Below are positions 9,237 to 17,645 of a stretch of DNA of 64,000 nucleotides, piece by piece. Position 1 is the stretch's first letter. The number at the start of each line of letters is the position of its first letter. The DNA comes from Clostridium_S neuense (GTDB taxonomy: Bacteria; Bacillota; Clostridia; Clostridiales; Clostridiaceae): NCBI RefSeq assembly GCF_045310695.1, contig NZ_JBJIAA010000001.1:310001-374000 (forward strand), read 5' to 3'. The translations under genes and the position numbers were made by a program. The notes under the pieces were generated by a model. That model made no database searches. It was given only the letters and a program-made list of their open reading frames with translations, and was not told the DNA's origin.

Positions 9237-9406
9237 ATTTAGTCACCATCCTAATTTAAAATTACGCACACGTTAACAAATGTATTATAAACTTTAACCA
9301 CATGTTACAAGTATATAATACTTTATTTATACTCAAAAGTCTAATTATATTCTCACAATTTAACAAACCTGCTATATAATATTTTCCGCAATGATATAGA
9401 ATAAGA

Positions 9407-9580
9407 TTGCTCTCTACAATCTATATTCCCACTCCAATGCTTGCCATAAGCAAGCGAGGCATTCCCGGCATTCTAAAGATTCCAGCGTCAGTCTACCAGT
9501 CCTCTATAAATTACACGCAAAGATTCACGCCAAAATTCCGTAGGCACGGAGGATTTTTTTCCTTGCACTACCGTGGTAAG
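9407..9580. other. GC-richer noncoding block, candidate structured RNA or repeat of unknown type
   Basis: By hand count 9421-9600 holds 82 G/C in 180 bases (46%), well above the flanks. No convincing gene is seen; the 60-residue frame here resembles no family. Short hairpins are visible: GCTTGC-CATAA-GCAAGC, CCG-TAGGCA-CGG and CCTT...TACCGTGGTA..AAGG. The block abuts the 190-bp fold-back at 9581. The adjoining 9237-9406 is plain AT-rich sequence that should hold the MATE promoter. Confidence 0.4.
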
Positions 9581-9772
9581 GCTAAGTAACAATGCTGAAG
9601 GAACGATTTAAAAAAATCCTAATAAATCTTGGTTCAAAAATTGTAAAATACTTAGATATTTCAATTGTCTGAGCATCCTTTCAGCGAGTTATTGAAATAT
9701 CTTAGTATTTTATGATTTTTAAACCTTAGATTTATAGGATTTTTTTAACGCGACGAAGCATTGTTACTTAGC
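9581..9772. repeat. 190-bp fold-back element, copy 1
   Basis: Sixteen-base perfect terminal inverted repeats GCTAAGTAACAATGCT / AGCATTGTTACTTAGC bound a long hairpin. The inner arms (AAATCCTAATAAATCTTGG with CCTTAGATTTATAGGATTT, and TACTTAGATATTTCAAT with ATTGAAATATCTTAGTA) also pair. The apical region TCTGAGC....TTTCAGCGAGTT is nearly identical in the copy at 32407. It begins immediately after the stop codon of the minus-strand PDZ gene. There is no reading frame inside. It may be a miniature mobile element reused as a 3' RNA structure. Confidence 0.85.
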
Positions 9773-11050
9773 CTATTTTTTCTTTGCTTTTTCTAATACA
9801 CTTTCAAAGGATTCACTGTCAATTTTCATGACCCTACTGCCTTCTGGTACAATTTTAGGCACAAATACTAAGCCAAGCTTTTTAGTACTATTCATATTAT
9901 TGTAGCTTACTTCACTTAATTTACCTTGTACATCTTTTATTTTAAGCCATATATAATTAGTAACGTTTGATAACGATTTTAAAATATCTTCTTCATTAAT
10001 TATTTTTGTATCATTTAACTCAACAAGTATATCTCCACTTTTTATTCCCATCTCATATGCAGGTGAATTAGGTGCAACTTCTAAAACCATTATCCCCTCA
10101 TCATTATTGATATATCTTGGTTTTCCTGACATTTCCATGTACATTTGAAATCTAAGCATAATTTCATGCATTACAGGAGCTAAGACACATAACAAAAGCT
10201 GCTCAAATATATTATATTTCAATATCAAAGATAGTATAAGTAAAATGGTCCCATAAAAAATTATGCTTAAACCAGACGAAACAATTTTTTCGTTCTTGGT
10301 TTTAGTGAAGGTGTAGGTACTGTATCCTAACACACCGTAAAACGCTCCAAAGCCTATTATGGAATCTTTTAAAATACTAAGAGAGTTACCTTTTATAAAG
10401 CTCCAAATTTGAACCGCAGACATTTGTGGACTATACATAAGATTTTGATTACCAAGCATAAATAACATAGCAACAGGTAAAAGCCAATATCTCTTAAACG
10501 CAAAACCACCAATAATGTTATTATTTCTATTTGTAAACACAGGGATAACACCAGATTTTCCATCAAGTAAAACAAGAATTCCTTCAACAATATGAAGTAT
10601 AGCAATTAAAGCCATAAGCATATTTACATCCACCTGCAAATAGCTTATATAGCTTACATTTATTCCATCGGATGCCATACTACTAATTGTTAAACTAGCA
10701 ATTCCAAGTAATGCTCCTGAATATGAAAAGCAGATAAATCTGCTTTTCAATAGCATCAAAAATATTGATATAATAAACAGCAAGAATATTGCACCATCAT
10801 CCTTAAAAACCACACCAAAGTACGATAACAATACGCTACCAAGCATACCTGCTAGCATTCCTAAAAGTATCTGAGACAATGTAAGTTCTAAAGGAGATTT
10901 TAAACTGTCTCCTATAATCATTTTTTGCATAAGTGTTGTTTTTCTATTTCTTCTGTAAAATATTACTGCCATTATTATAAGAATCAGCACATAAGAAGGC
11001 GATAAAATAGCCCTCGATAGTGCAATTAAAGTATTCATTATAATATTCAT
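9773..11050 (-). CDS. Membrane protein with C-terminal PDZ domain
   Basis: 425 residues. About eight hydrophobic segments occupy residues 1-300 and a single PDZ domain follows near residues 330-400 (VLEVAPNSPAYEMGIKSGDILVELNDTKI). There is no protease motif. PDZ domains bind C-terminal peptides, so this may present substrates to the S41 protease encoded just upstream in the same operon (33-base gap). The order ftsE-ftsX-ctp-PDZ protein is recurrent in clostridia. ATG 11050 follows GGAGAGGAG, somewhat distantly; ATG 11038 is possible. Confidence 0.85.
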   Translation of the reverse strand: MNIIMNTLIALSRAILSPSYVLILIIMAVIFYRRNRKTTLMQKMIIGDSLKSPLELTLSQILLGMLAGMLGSVLLSYFGVVFKDDGAIFLLFIISIFLMLLKSRFICFSYSGALLGIASLTISSMASDGINVSYISYLQVDVNMLMALIAILHIVEGILVLLDGKSGVIPVFTNRNNNIIGGFAFKRYWLLPVAMLFMLGNQNLMYSPQMSAVQIWSFIKGNSLSILKDSIIGFGAFYGVLGYSTYTFTKTKNEKIVSSGLSIIFYGTILLILSLILKYNIFEQLLLCVLAPVMHEIMLRFQMYMEMSGKPRYINNDEGIMVLEVAPNSPAYEMGIKSGDILVELNDTKIINEEDILKSLSNVTNYIWLKIKDVQGKLSEVSYNNMNSTKKLGLVFVPKIVPEGSRVMKIDSESFESVLEKAKKK

Positions 11051-11083
11051 TAATGCAAAATTCTCCTCTCCAAAATCTTTGAA

Positions 11084-12301
11084 CTATTTAGTTTTAGATT
11101 TTATTACTTCAAATGCTTTTTGAAATTGTGGATCTACATTTCTATCATAAGCTTTATTCTTAAGACTATCCGGATATTTTATTTCTATGTCTGGTTTTAT
11201 TCCTTTATGATGTATATATTCTCCATTTGGCGTATAATATTTTGCTATTGTAACTTTAAGTTGAGTGTTATTTCCTGTATCAAAAACATTTTGAACTATA
11301 CCTTTTCCGAAAGTTTTTTCTCCAATTAAGGTTCCTAATTTATAATCTCTTACAGCTCCAGAAAAAATTTCTGATGCGCTAGCTGTTCCACCATTAACTA
11401 AAACAACTAATGGCATTCCTATATAATTTCCACCTTTAGACTTAAACTCTTCTTTAGCTTTATTTTTATCAATAGTTGAGACTATAACTTTATCTTTAGG
11501 TAGAAAATTTGATGTAACATCAATACATGAAGTCAAAAGTCCACCAGGGTTATCTCTTAAATCAAGAACAAGAGATTTCATTCCCTGTGATTTTAATTCA
11601 GCCATCTTCTTGTTAAAATTTGTACCAGTATTTTCATCAAACATTTGTATCTGTATATATCCTACCGTATTATTTAGCATTTCTCCAGTTACAGTGTTCA
11701 TAACTATTTTTTTTCTTTCAGCTGTAATATTAAAATTTCCTTTACTTGGTCTATACAAAGTCAATGTTACAGTAGTTCCTTCTTTTCCCTTCATCATTGC
11801 CACAGCCTTATCAAGTTCCTTGCCAGAAACATCTTTTCCATCTATTTTAAGAATAACATCTCCACTTTGCATTCCTGCCTTCTTAGCTGGTGAATCATCA
11901 AATGGAGCTACAACCGTCACTTTATCATCTTTAGCTTCAACCTGCATTCCAAGTCCAACATACTCTTGACCTTGAATTTGAGTATTAAATTCTTTTGTTT
12001 CCTGCGCATCCATATAAACTGTGTAAGGATCATTAAGGGATGATGTCATACCCTTTATTGCTCCATTAACAAGAGTACTATCATTGATTGGTCCGTTGTA
12101 ATATTTATATAACTGATCTCTAACCGCAAACATTTTCTTAAACTTCATTATTTCATCATATGTATTTTTATCAATAACAACACTATTTCCAGAAGATATA
12201 GTCAAATATTTACTTCCTAAAAATAGGCTTATTGCATTAGTTATAAAAATTATTAAAACCGTTATTATAATCCATTTTTTCTTGTTATCTATTTTTCTCA
12301 A
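11084..12301 (-). CDS. S41-family C-terminal processing peptidase (CtpA/CtpB type)
   Basis: About 405 residues: N-terminal signal anchor (IIITVLIIFITNAISLFLG), PDZ domain (about residues 95-180, VTVVAPFDDSPAKKAGMQSG), and the S41 catalytic core with LRDNPGG, the Ser in GGTASASEIFSGA and the Lys in GEKTFGKGIVQ. It should be an extracytoplasmic serine protease that trims or degrades protein C-termini; in Bacillus relatives the equivalents act in sporulation signalling and wall hydrolase control. Partners ftsEX (upstream) activate cell-wall hydrolases, suggesting a shared role. The frame is open to 12325, but TTG 12301 sits eight bases after AGGATGG and is preferred. Confidence 0.93.
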   Translation of the reverse strand: MRKIDNKKKWIIITVLIIFITNAISLFLGSKYLTISSGNSVVIDKNTYDEIMKFKKMFAVRDQLYKYYNGPINDSTLVNGAIKGMTSSLNDPYTVYMDAQETKEFNTQIQGQEYVGLGMQVEAKDDKVTVVAPFDDSPAKKAGMQSGDVILKIDGKDVSGKELDKAVAMMKGKEGTTVTLTLYRPSKGNFNITAERKKIVMNTVTGEMLNNTVGYIQIQMFDENTGTNFNKKMAELKSQGMKSLVLDLRDNPGGLLTSCIDVTSNFLPKDKVIVSTIDKNKAKEEFKSKGGNYIGMPLVVLVNGGTASASEIFSGAVRDYKLGTLIGEKTFGKGIVQNVFDTGNNTQLKVTIAKYYTPNGEYIHHKGIKPDIEIKYPDSLKNKAYDRNVDPQFQKAFEVIKSKTK

Positions 12302-12437
12302 TATTTTCACCATCCTAAATGCCAATTTTATTTATATGATTATTGTTATCATATTACCCCATATTATTTATATAAATTATAATTAATTATAGCACTTATA
12401 AATTTCACTTTTCAAAAAATATGCTATATAAAACAAA

Positions 12438-12472
12438 TTTCAGGCAGACGATTATAATTCATCCACCTGAAA
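12438..12472 (-). terminator. Hairpin between ftsX and the S41 protease gene
   Basis: TTTCAGG / CCTGAAA arms (12438-12444 and 12466-12472) enclose a partly paired loop. On the minus strand it is followed by TTTGTTTTAT. It is likely an intra-operon attenuating terminator after ftsX. Confidence 0.6.
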
Positions 12473-12496
12473 CATAGTATACCATACTTTTTTAAA

Positions 12497-13399
12497 CTAT
12501 ACCTCTAAGAATTTTCTTATAGAAATAATACTTCCTAATGCTCCAATAAACATTCCTGCAAGTATAAACTTCCATGACATTGATGACCATACATATGAAG
12601 TTGATACTAACGAGCTCATCATAAAGCTATTTGAAACTTTAGAATAAAACAATTTATAAACATAGTACACAATTACAGTAGAAAATATAGCCCCGATAAA
12701 ACCAAGCACCATTCCCTCTATTACAAATGGAAGTCTTATAAACCAATCCGTTGCACCTATATACTTCATTATTCCTATTTCTCTTCTTCTAGCATAAACT
12801 GCTAATTTTATAGTATTGCCTATTAAAAACAAAGAAACTCCAATTAAAATTACGAATATAACAATGCCTATCCATTTTATAGTATTTGTTATTGAAGTAA
12901 TTTTATTTACATACTCTCTTCCATCATTTATCTTATCTATTCCCGCAATAGGTTTTCCATTACTTTCTAGTGCTTTTACAATAGTTGCTGAATATGAAGG
13001 ATTAGCTAAGCTAATTATGTATGAATTTGGCATAGTTTCTGACGTATCAAGCCCGTCCAATAATGATTTATTCTTATCTCCTAATTGCTTTTTAAATTTC
13101 TGAAAGGCTTCATCCTTACTTTCAAATTGTATACTTGTTACACCACTTATATCAGTTATCTTATTTAATATCGTAGTTTGTTGATTTATAGTAATATCAT
13201 TCGTAAAATAAACTTGTACCTGTATTTGAGATTCTATATCTCCAATACCACTTCTAACATTTAATAGTATTAAAAACAAAATTCCAAGTATAAAAAGTGT
13301 GGCCGCTACTGTTGCTGATGATACTGTACTTAAAGTTTTATTTCTCTTTATACTTTTTAATGCATCACTAAAAAATAATTTTAATGTACTAGTCTTCAT
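12497..13399 (-). CDS. ftsX: Cell-division ABC transporter permease FtsX
   Basis: About 300 residues with the FtsX plan: cytoplasmic N-terminus (STLKLFFSDALKSIKRNKTLS), TM1, a large extracellular domain (about residues 50-165), then three C-terminal TM helices with the permease motif YARRREIGIMKYIGATDWFIR. With FtsE it forms a non-transporting ABC machine that activates peptidoglycan hydrolases at division or sporulation. ATG 13399 is chosen because GGAAG precedes it and MKTSTLKLFF fits the family; it overlaps the ftsE stop by 11 bases, indicating translational coupling. Confidence 0.95.
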   Translation of the reverse strand: MKTSTLKLFFSDALKSIKRNKTLSTVSSATVAATLFILGILFLILLNVRSGIGDIESQIQVQVYFTNDITINQQTTILNKITDISGVTSIQFESKDEAFQKFKKQLGDKNKSLLDGLDTSETMPNSYIISLANPSYSATIVKALESNGKPIAGIDKINDGREYVNKITSITNTIKWIGIVIFVILIGVSLFLIGNTIKLAVYARRREIGIMKYIGATDWFIRLPFVIEGMVLGFIGAIFSTVIVYYVYKLFYSKVSNSFMMSSLVSTSYVWSSMSWKFILAGMFIGALGSIISIRKFLEV

Positions 13400-14075
13400 A
13401 ATAATATCTTCCCTTTCGTTCATCTCTTACAATAGTTCCATTTTCAACTGCTATAACACGCTTCTTCATGTGATTTACTATTTGTTCTGCGTGAGTAGCC
13501 ATAATTACTGTTGTTCCTGCTTTATTAATATCACTTATCAAACTTACAATTCCCATTGCAGTTTCTGGATCAAGATTTCCAGTAGGTTCATCAGCTATAA
13601 GAAATGAAGGATTATTAACTATAGCTCTTGCTAAAGCAACTCTTTGTTGTTCTCCACCTGAAAGTTGATTTGGAAAATCATTATGTTTATCAGATAAACC
13701 TACAAGTGACAACACAAGAGGAACTCTCTTTTTTATTTCTCTATAACTTGCTTCAACAATTCTCATTGCAAAAGCTACATTTTCATATACACTTAATGTT
13801 GGAATAAGCCTATAGTCTTGAAACACCATTCCAATTTTTCTTCTGTAATATGGAATTTGCTTCCTCTTTAATGTTGTAATATCTGTATCATTTACTATTA
13901 TATTTCCTTTTGTTGGTTCAATTTCCTTCATCAATAATTTTATAAAAGTTGATTTTCCTGCACCACTTGCTCCTACAACAAACACAAATTCTCCTCTATC
14001 TATAGAAATACTTACATTTGAAAGAGCAGTTACATCATTACCGTAAACTTTGCTTACGTTTTTAAATTCGATCAT
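13389..14075 (-). CDS. ftsE: Cell-division ATP-binding protein FtsE
   Basis: 228-residue ABC ATPase: Walker A GASGAGKSTF (about residues 35-44), Q-loop FQDYRLI, signature LSGGEQQRVALARA, Walker B FLIADEPTGNLDP, and switch His in MATHAEQI. The MVFQDYRLIPTLSVYENVAFAMR stretch is characteristic of FtsE. It energises FtsX for control of wall hydrolases. GGGGAGA lies before the ATG. It is the first gene of the ftsE-ftsX-ctp-PDZ operon; a TATAAT-like -10 lies around 14136-14141 on the minus strand. Confidence 0.97.
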   Translation of the reverse strand: MIEFKNVSKVYGNDVTALSNVSISIDRGEFVFVVGASGAGKSTFIKLLMKEIEPTKGNIIVNDTDITTLKRKQIPYYRRKIGMVFQDYRLIPTLSVYENVAFAMRIVEASYREIKKRVPLVLSLVGLSDKHNDFPNQLSGGEQQRVALARAIVNNPSFLIADEPTGNLDPETAMGIVSLISDINKAGTTVIMATHAEQIVNHMKKRVIAVENGTIVRDERKGRYYYED

Positions 14076-14202
14076 TATTTTCTCCCCGCTTATCTTTATC
14101 TTTTTCTACAAAATTATTTTAAATAGCTATAATTATTATACCACAATATACTTTTATATAAAAAAAAGTTTTTTAACATACTATTAATTTTTTGCCATAT
14201 TT

Positions 14203-14599
14203 GAAGTCATATGCGCTCCCGCGCAAACTCTAGATTATACATAGTAGCTCTATCTTGCTTCGCTTTACATCGTCTCTTATTTTATTTTTTGAAGTCATAT
14301 GCGCTCCCGCGCAAACTCTAGATTATACATAGTGANNNNNNNNNNNNNNNNNNNNNNNNNNNNNNNNNNNNNNNNNNNNNNNNNNNNNNNNNNNNNNNNN
14401 NNNNNNNNNNNNNNNNNNNNNNNNNNNNNNNNNGACTGTATCTTGCTTCGCTTTACATCGTCTTTTATTTTATTTTTTGAAGTCATATGCGCTCCCGCGC
14501 AAACTCTAGATTATACATAGTGACTGTATCTTGCTTCGCTTTACATCGTCTTTTATTTTATTTTTTGAAGTCATATGCGCTCCCGCGCAAACTCTAGAT
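14203..14599. repeat. 88-bp tandem repeat array
   Basis: Copies beginning GAAGTCATATGCGCTCCCGC start at 14203, 14291, 14479 and 14567 (the last is partial). The visible period is exactly 88 bases (14203 to 14291, 14479 to 14567). Each unit contains TGCGC-GGGA-GCGCA on the minus strand, a 5-bp stem with a four-base GNRA-type loop, plus a T-rich tail. The first unit differs slightly around 14246. The assembly gap lies inside, so the copy number is unknown. The final partial unit supplies the stop codon of the YitT-type gene. Flanking 14076-14202 is AT-rich and carries the ftsE promoter. Confidence 0.95.
14336..14433. other. Assembly gap (98 Ns) inside the tandem array
   Basis: 98 undetermined bases. 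From copy 2 at 14291 to the next seen copy at 14479 is 188 bases, which is not a multiple of 88, so the gap length is an estimate and the array may be longer or shorter. Confidence 1.
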
Positions 14600-15439
14600 G
14601 TGTATATCTTTAAATCCGTTTCCTAGGACTTCACGGGCATCACTGACGGTTATGAAGGCTGAAGCATCATTTTCCCTTATAAACTGTTTTAGTTTTATAA
14701 ATTCACTTCGATTAAGTACGCAGTATAGTATATATGTATCATTAAGTGTATATCCGCCTTTTCCTTGAAGCACGGTGCAGCCTCTATCCAGTTCCTCCAT
14801 TACGAATCTTGATATCTCTTTACTTTTAGAGCTTATTACCATTACTTGCTTGCATACGTTAAGACCTTCTATTACAAAATCAATCATAAATCCATTTATT
14901 ATTACAGAAAGAAGTGAATACATTCCTATGTCTGCTCCCAATGTCATACCTGCAAACAGAGTAACTATAAAATCTACTAGAAGAAGTGATTTTCCTATGT
15001 CTATATGCAAAAACTTATTTATTATTTTGGCTACAATGTCAGTTCCTCCAGTGGACGCATTTTGATTGAATATAATTCCCATCCCAATAGCTGAAAGAAA
15101 TGTACCAAAAACAGCTGCAAGAAGTAAATTTTTTGTTATTGCTCCATATGGAATAAATTTATCCATCAATATTAAAGAACCACTTAGGCAAAAACTCGCA
15201 TACAAAGTTTTAAATCCAAATTTACTCCCAATAACTATCATAGCAATAGTAAATAATATTGCATCCATAGCTATCATTAATACACCAACTGGCATAAAGC
15301 TAAAAAAGCTATGTATTATTATAGCTATACCCGAAGTTCCTCCTGCGGCTATTCTGTTAGGCTCAAGAAAAAACTTTATGGACATAGCTACTAATATATC
15401 TCCTAATGTTATAAATGCAAACTCTTTAAATTTCTTCAT
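14594..15439 (-). CDS. YitT-family membrane protein (DUF161 + DUF2179)
   Basis: 281 residues. Five or six hydrophobic helices (residues 1-175; EPNRIAAGGTSGIAIIIHSFF and QNASTGGTDIVAKI are family motifs) precede a cytosolic alpha/beta domain (about 190-278) ending RENDASAFITVSDAREVLGNGFK, the DUF2179 fold. The function of the family is not established. AGGTGATTTA precedes the ATG. Its stop codon lies within the last unit of the 88-bp array, so the C-terminal residues DIHI may be recent. Confidence 0.9.
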   Translation of the reverse strand: MKKFKEFAFITLGDILVAMSIKFFLEPNRIAAGGTSGIAIIIHSFFSFMPVGVLMIAMDAILFTIAMIVIGSKFGFKTLYASFCLSGSLILMDKFIPYGAITKNLLLAAVFGTFLSAIGMGIIFNQNASTGGTDIVAKIINKFLHIDIGKSLLLVDFIVTLFAGMTLGADIGMYSLLSVIINGFMIDFVIEGLNVCKQVMVISSKSKEISRFVMEELDRGCTVLQGKGGYTLNDTYILYCVLNRSEFIKLKQFIRENDASAFITVSDAREVLGNGFKDIHI

Positions 15440-15532
15440 TAAATCACCTCATAATATATGTATAGATAGACAACATGAAAAATTAAAATGATCAATTTCA
15501 TAATTTTACAAGTAATACTCTGACTAAGTAAA

Positions 15533-15559
15533 AGCACTACCCTTATAAAGAATAGTGCT
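15533..15559 (-). terminator. Terminator after ndoA
   Basis: AGCACTA / TAGTGCT 7-bp arms with a 13-base loop, followed on the minus strand by TTTTACTT. It ends the alr-ndoAI-ndoA direction of transcription. Confidence 0.75.
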
Positions 15560-15595
15560 CAAACTATACAAATTTATACTAGAAACAAGCTTAAT

Positions 15596-15949
15596 TTATT
15601 CACTTTTCGATAAGCCCACACTAACTTGAAGGGCAGTATCTACTTTTTCCATATCAATATCTGTCATATGACCTATTTTTTCCTTAAGTCGTCTTTTATC
15701 CAAAGTTCTTATCTGTTCAAGTAAAACTACTGAATCTTTGTTAAGTCCATACTCCTCTGACGATATCTCAACATGTGTTGGGAGCTTTGCCTTATTTATC
15801 TGAGAAGTAATAGCTGCAACTATTACAGTTGGACTATACTTGTTACCTACATCGTTTTGAATTATAATAACTGGACGTATACCACCTTGTTCTGATCCAA
15901 CCACAGGACTTAGATCAGCATAAAATATATCTCCTCTTTTCACTATCAT
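15596..15949 (-). CDS. ndoA: MazF/EndoA-type mRNA interferase toxin
   Basis: 117 residues starting MIVKRGDIFYADLSPVVGSEQGG, the near-invariant N-terminus of Bacillus-type EndoA, and continuing RPVIIIQND and PTHVEI, with SVVLLEQIRTLDK. The family cuts mRNA at short specific sites (UACAU in B. subtilis; specificity here is not determined). The frame opens at GTG 15970, but ATG 15949 matches the family start. Its first 35 bases overlap the antitoxin gene, giving coupled translation. The position next to alr is conserved in Firmicutes. Confidence 0.95.
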   Translation of the reverse strand: MIVKRGDIFYADLSPVVGSEQGGIRPVIIIQNDVGNKYSPTVIVAAITSQINKAKLPTHVEISSEEYGLNKDSVVLLEQIRTLDKRRLKEKIGHMTDIDMEKVDTALQVSVGLSKSE

Positions 15950-16238
15950 TATCGTCATCAGGAAAATCACTCTCCGATAGTATCACTTCATATTGATCTA
16001 ATTCTTCTAAATAAGAGGATATACCAAGCTCAGAGATTTCAGCATTTATTTTGCCCATCTCAATATAACCTCTTTTAATGTCTTCAGCCTGATCAAGCTT
16101 TTTTTTCCTCTCTATATATAATATTATTGCTTCTCTAATAAATTCACTTCTTTTTTTTCTATCTTCTTTAAGAGCTTTATCAAACTCACTACAAAGCTTT
16201 TCTGAGATGTTTATCACTAATCTCTTCGAATTTGACAT
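15915..16238 (-). CDS. ndoAI: CopG-type antitoxin of the EndoA toxin
   Basis: 107 residues. The ribbon-helix-helix DNA-binding N-terminus (KRLVINISEKLCSEFDKAL...RSEFIREAIILYIERKK, residues 5-50) matches EndoAI. The C-terminal half (about 55-107) is acidic, with ESDFPDDDNDSEKRR, and would block the toxin active site. The C-terminus runs past the toxin start codon, an overlap of 35 bases. It should autorepress the pair. AGGAGGTATT precedes the ATG. Confidence 0.93.
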   Translation of the reverse strand: MSNSKRLVINISEKLCSEFDKALKEDRKKRSEFIREAIILYIERKKKLDQAEDIKRGYIEMGKINAEISELGISSYLEELDQYEVILSESDFPDDDNDSEKRRYILC

Positions 16239-16356
16239 ACAAAAATTAATACCTCCTAAAAAACATCACAAATATATGTATTTAACTTATTATAATTCAA
16301 TAAATGTCAATATGTCAAAGGATTTGTTAAACTTTTGTGCTTCCAATATGTGCCAT

Positions 16357-17517
16357 CTATATATAGTTCCTTATTTTCACAACTTTTTCATTACTTATAT
16401 ACACTCTTGGAACTCTTTTGCTTATCATGCAGATAACCTCATAATTTATAGTTCCAAGCGCTTCTGCTATGTCATCTGCTGTAATAGATTTTCCATGAGC
16501 TTCCCCCATAAGCACAACCTCATCTCCAACCTTTACATCCGGAATATCAGTTACATCAACCATACATTGATCCATGCATATTCTACCTACAATATTAGCA
16601 AATTTTCCATTAATAATAACCCTTGCCTTATTGGAGAGCATTCTTGTAAATCCATCAGCATAACCTACAGGAAGTGTTGCAATTAGACTTTTCCTTTTAC
16701 ATTCAAATTTTCTTCCATAGCTTATAAACTCTCCGTTTTTCATTTCTTTTATATGCACTATATTAGTTTTCAACTCCATTGCTGGTTTTAGGCTAAGTCT
16801 ACTCTTGTCAACATATTCTGAAGGATAATATCCATAAAGTATTATGCCTGGTCTTACAGCTTCAAAGTGTGTCTCTGGAAGTTCCATTGTAGCAGCACTA
16901 TTTGCAATATGCCTTATATTTATACTTACTCCTTTTTTAACAAGCTTATCATAAAACCAATTAAATCTTTCAAATTGAAGATAGGTATAATCTTTATTTT
17001 CTTCATCTGCTGTAGAAAAATGTGAAAATAATCCCTCAATTTTTATTTTAGGAAATTTACTTATTTTATACACATCGTCAACACTTTTTTCATCTGGCAT
17101 AAATCCAATTCTTCCCATACCAGTATCAAGTGCTATGTGAATCTTTACATCAACATTTCTTTCTTGAGCCATTTGAGACAATTCCTTAGCATAGTCAACT
17201 GAAAATACAGTTTGTTCTATATTATACTTAAATAAGTTTTCTCCTATGCTAAGGGGGGTATATCCTAATATCATTATAGGACAATCTATCCCAGACTTTC
17301 TAAGCTCAACAGCTTCACTTAAAACAGCAACTGCCAATCTATTTGCACCATTTTTAAGAATAACTGGTGCAACATCAACTGCTCCATGCCCATAAGCATC
17401 AGCTTTTACTATACCTATTATATCTCTACTTTTTGAACATTGTCTTATCTTCTGCATATTATATGCGATATTATCTAAATTTATTTCTGCCCATACTGGT
17501 CTTATATGTCTAAACAT
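16357..17517 (-). CDS. alr: Alanine racemase
   Basis: PLP enzyme making D-alanine for peptidoglycan. 386 residues; PLP-binding Lys in VKADAYGHGA (about residue 39), the catalytic Tyr in ISYGRKF (about 270), substrate region RICMDQCMVDVT. GGACGGTGA precedes the ATG. It is downstream of a GerS-like gene; in spore formers alanine racemases in this context also limit L-alanine germinant. Toxin-antitoxin genes follow in the same direction. Confidence 0.97.
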   Translation of the reverse strand: MFRHIRPVWAEINLDNIAYNMQKIRQCSKSRDIIGIVKADAYGHGAVDVAPVILKNGANRLAVAVLSEAVELRKSGIDCPIMILGYTPLSIGENLFKYNIEQTVFSVDYAKELSQMAQERNVDVKIHIALDTGMGRIGFMPDEKSVDDVYKISKFPKIKIEGLFSHFSTADEENKDYTYLQFERFNWFYDKLVKKGVSINIRHIANSAATMELPETHFEAVRPGIILYGYYPSEYVDKSRLSLKPAMELKTNIVHIKEMKNGEFISYGRKFECKRKSLIATLPVGYADGFTRMLSNKARVIINGKFANIVGRICMDQCMVDVTDIPDVKVGDEVVLMGEAHGKSITADDIAEALGTINYEVICMISKRVPRVYISNEKVVKIRNYI

Positions 17518-17645
17518 TTAATTTCACCGTCCTAAAAGCTGCTATTTTTGTACACAATTTTAATGATACATTAAAACTATATTCATCACAAGAACCACCC
17601 ATAATTGTATATTTCATTATATTGGTACTTATTATCCTCAAAATA

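Noticed and set aside
9407..9589. 60-residue reading frame as a gene
   Set aside because: No ribosome site, no family resemblance, and it overlaps the fold-back element; base composition looks like structured noncoding DNA.
14203..14599. Tandem 88-bp repeats as a CRISPR array
   Set aside because: The units are identical throughout with no variable spacers, are too long, and no cas genes are in the window.
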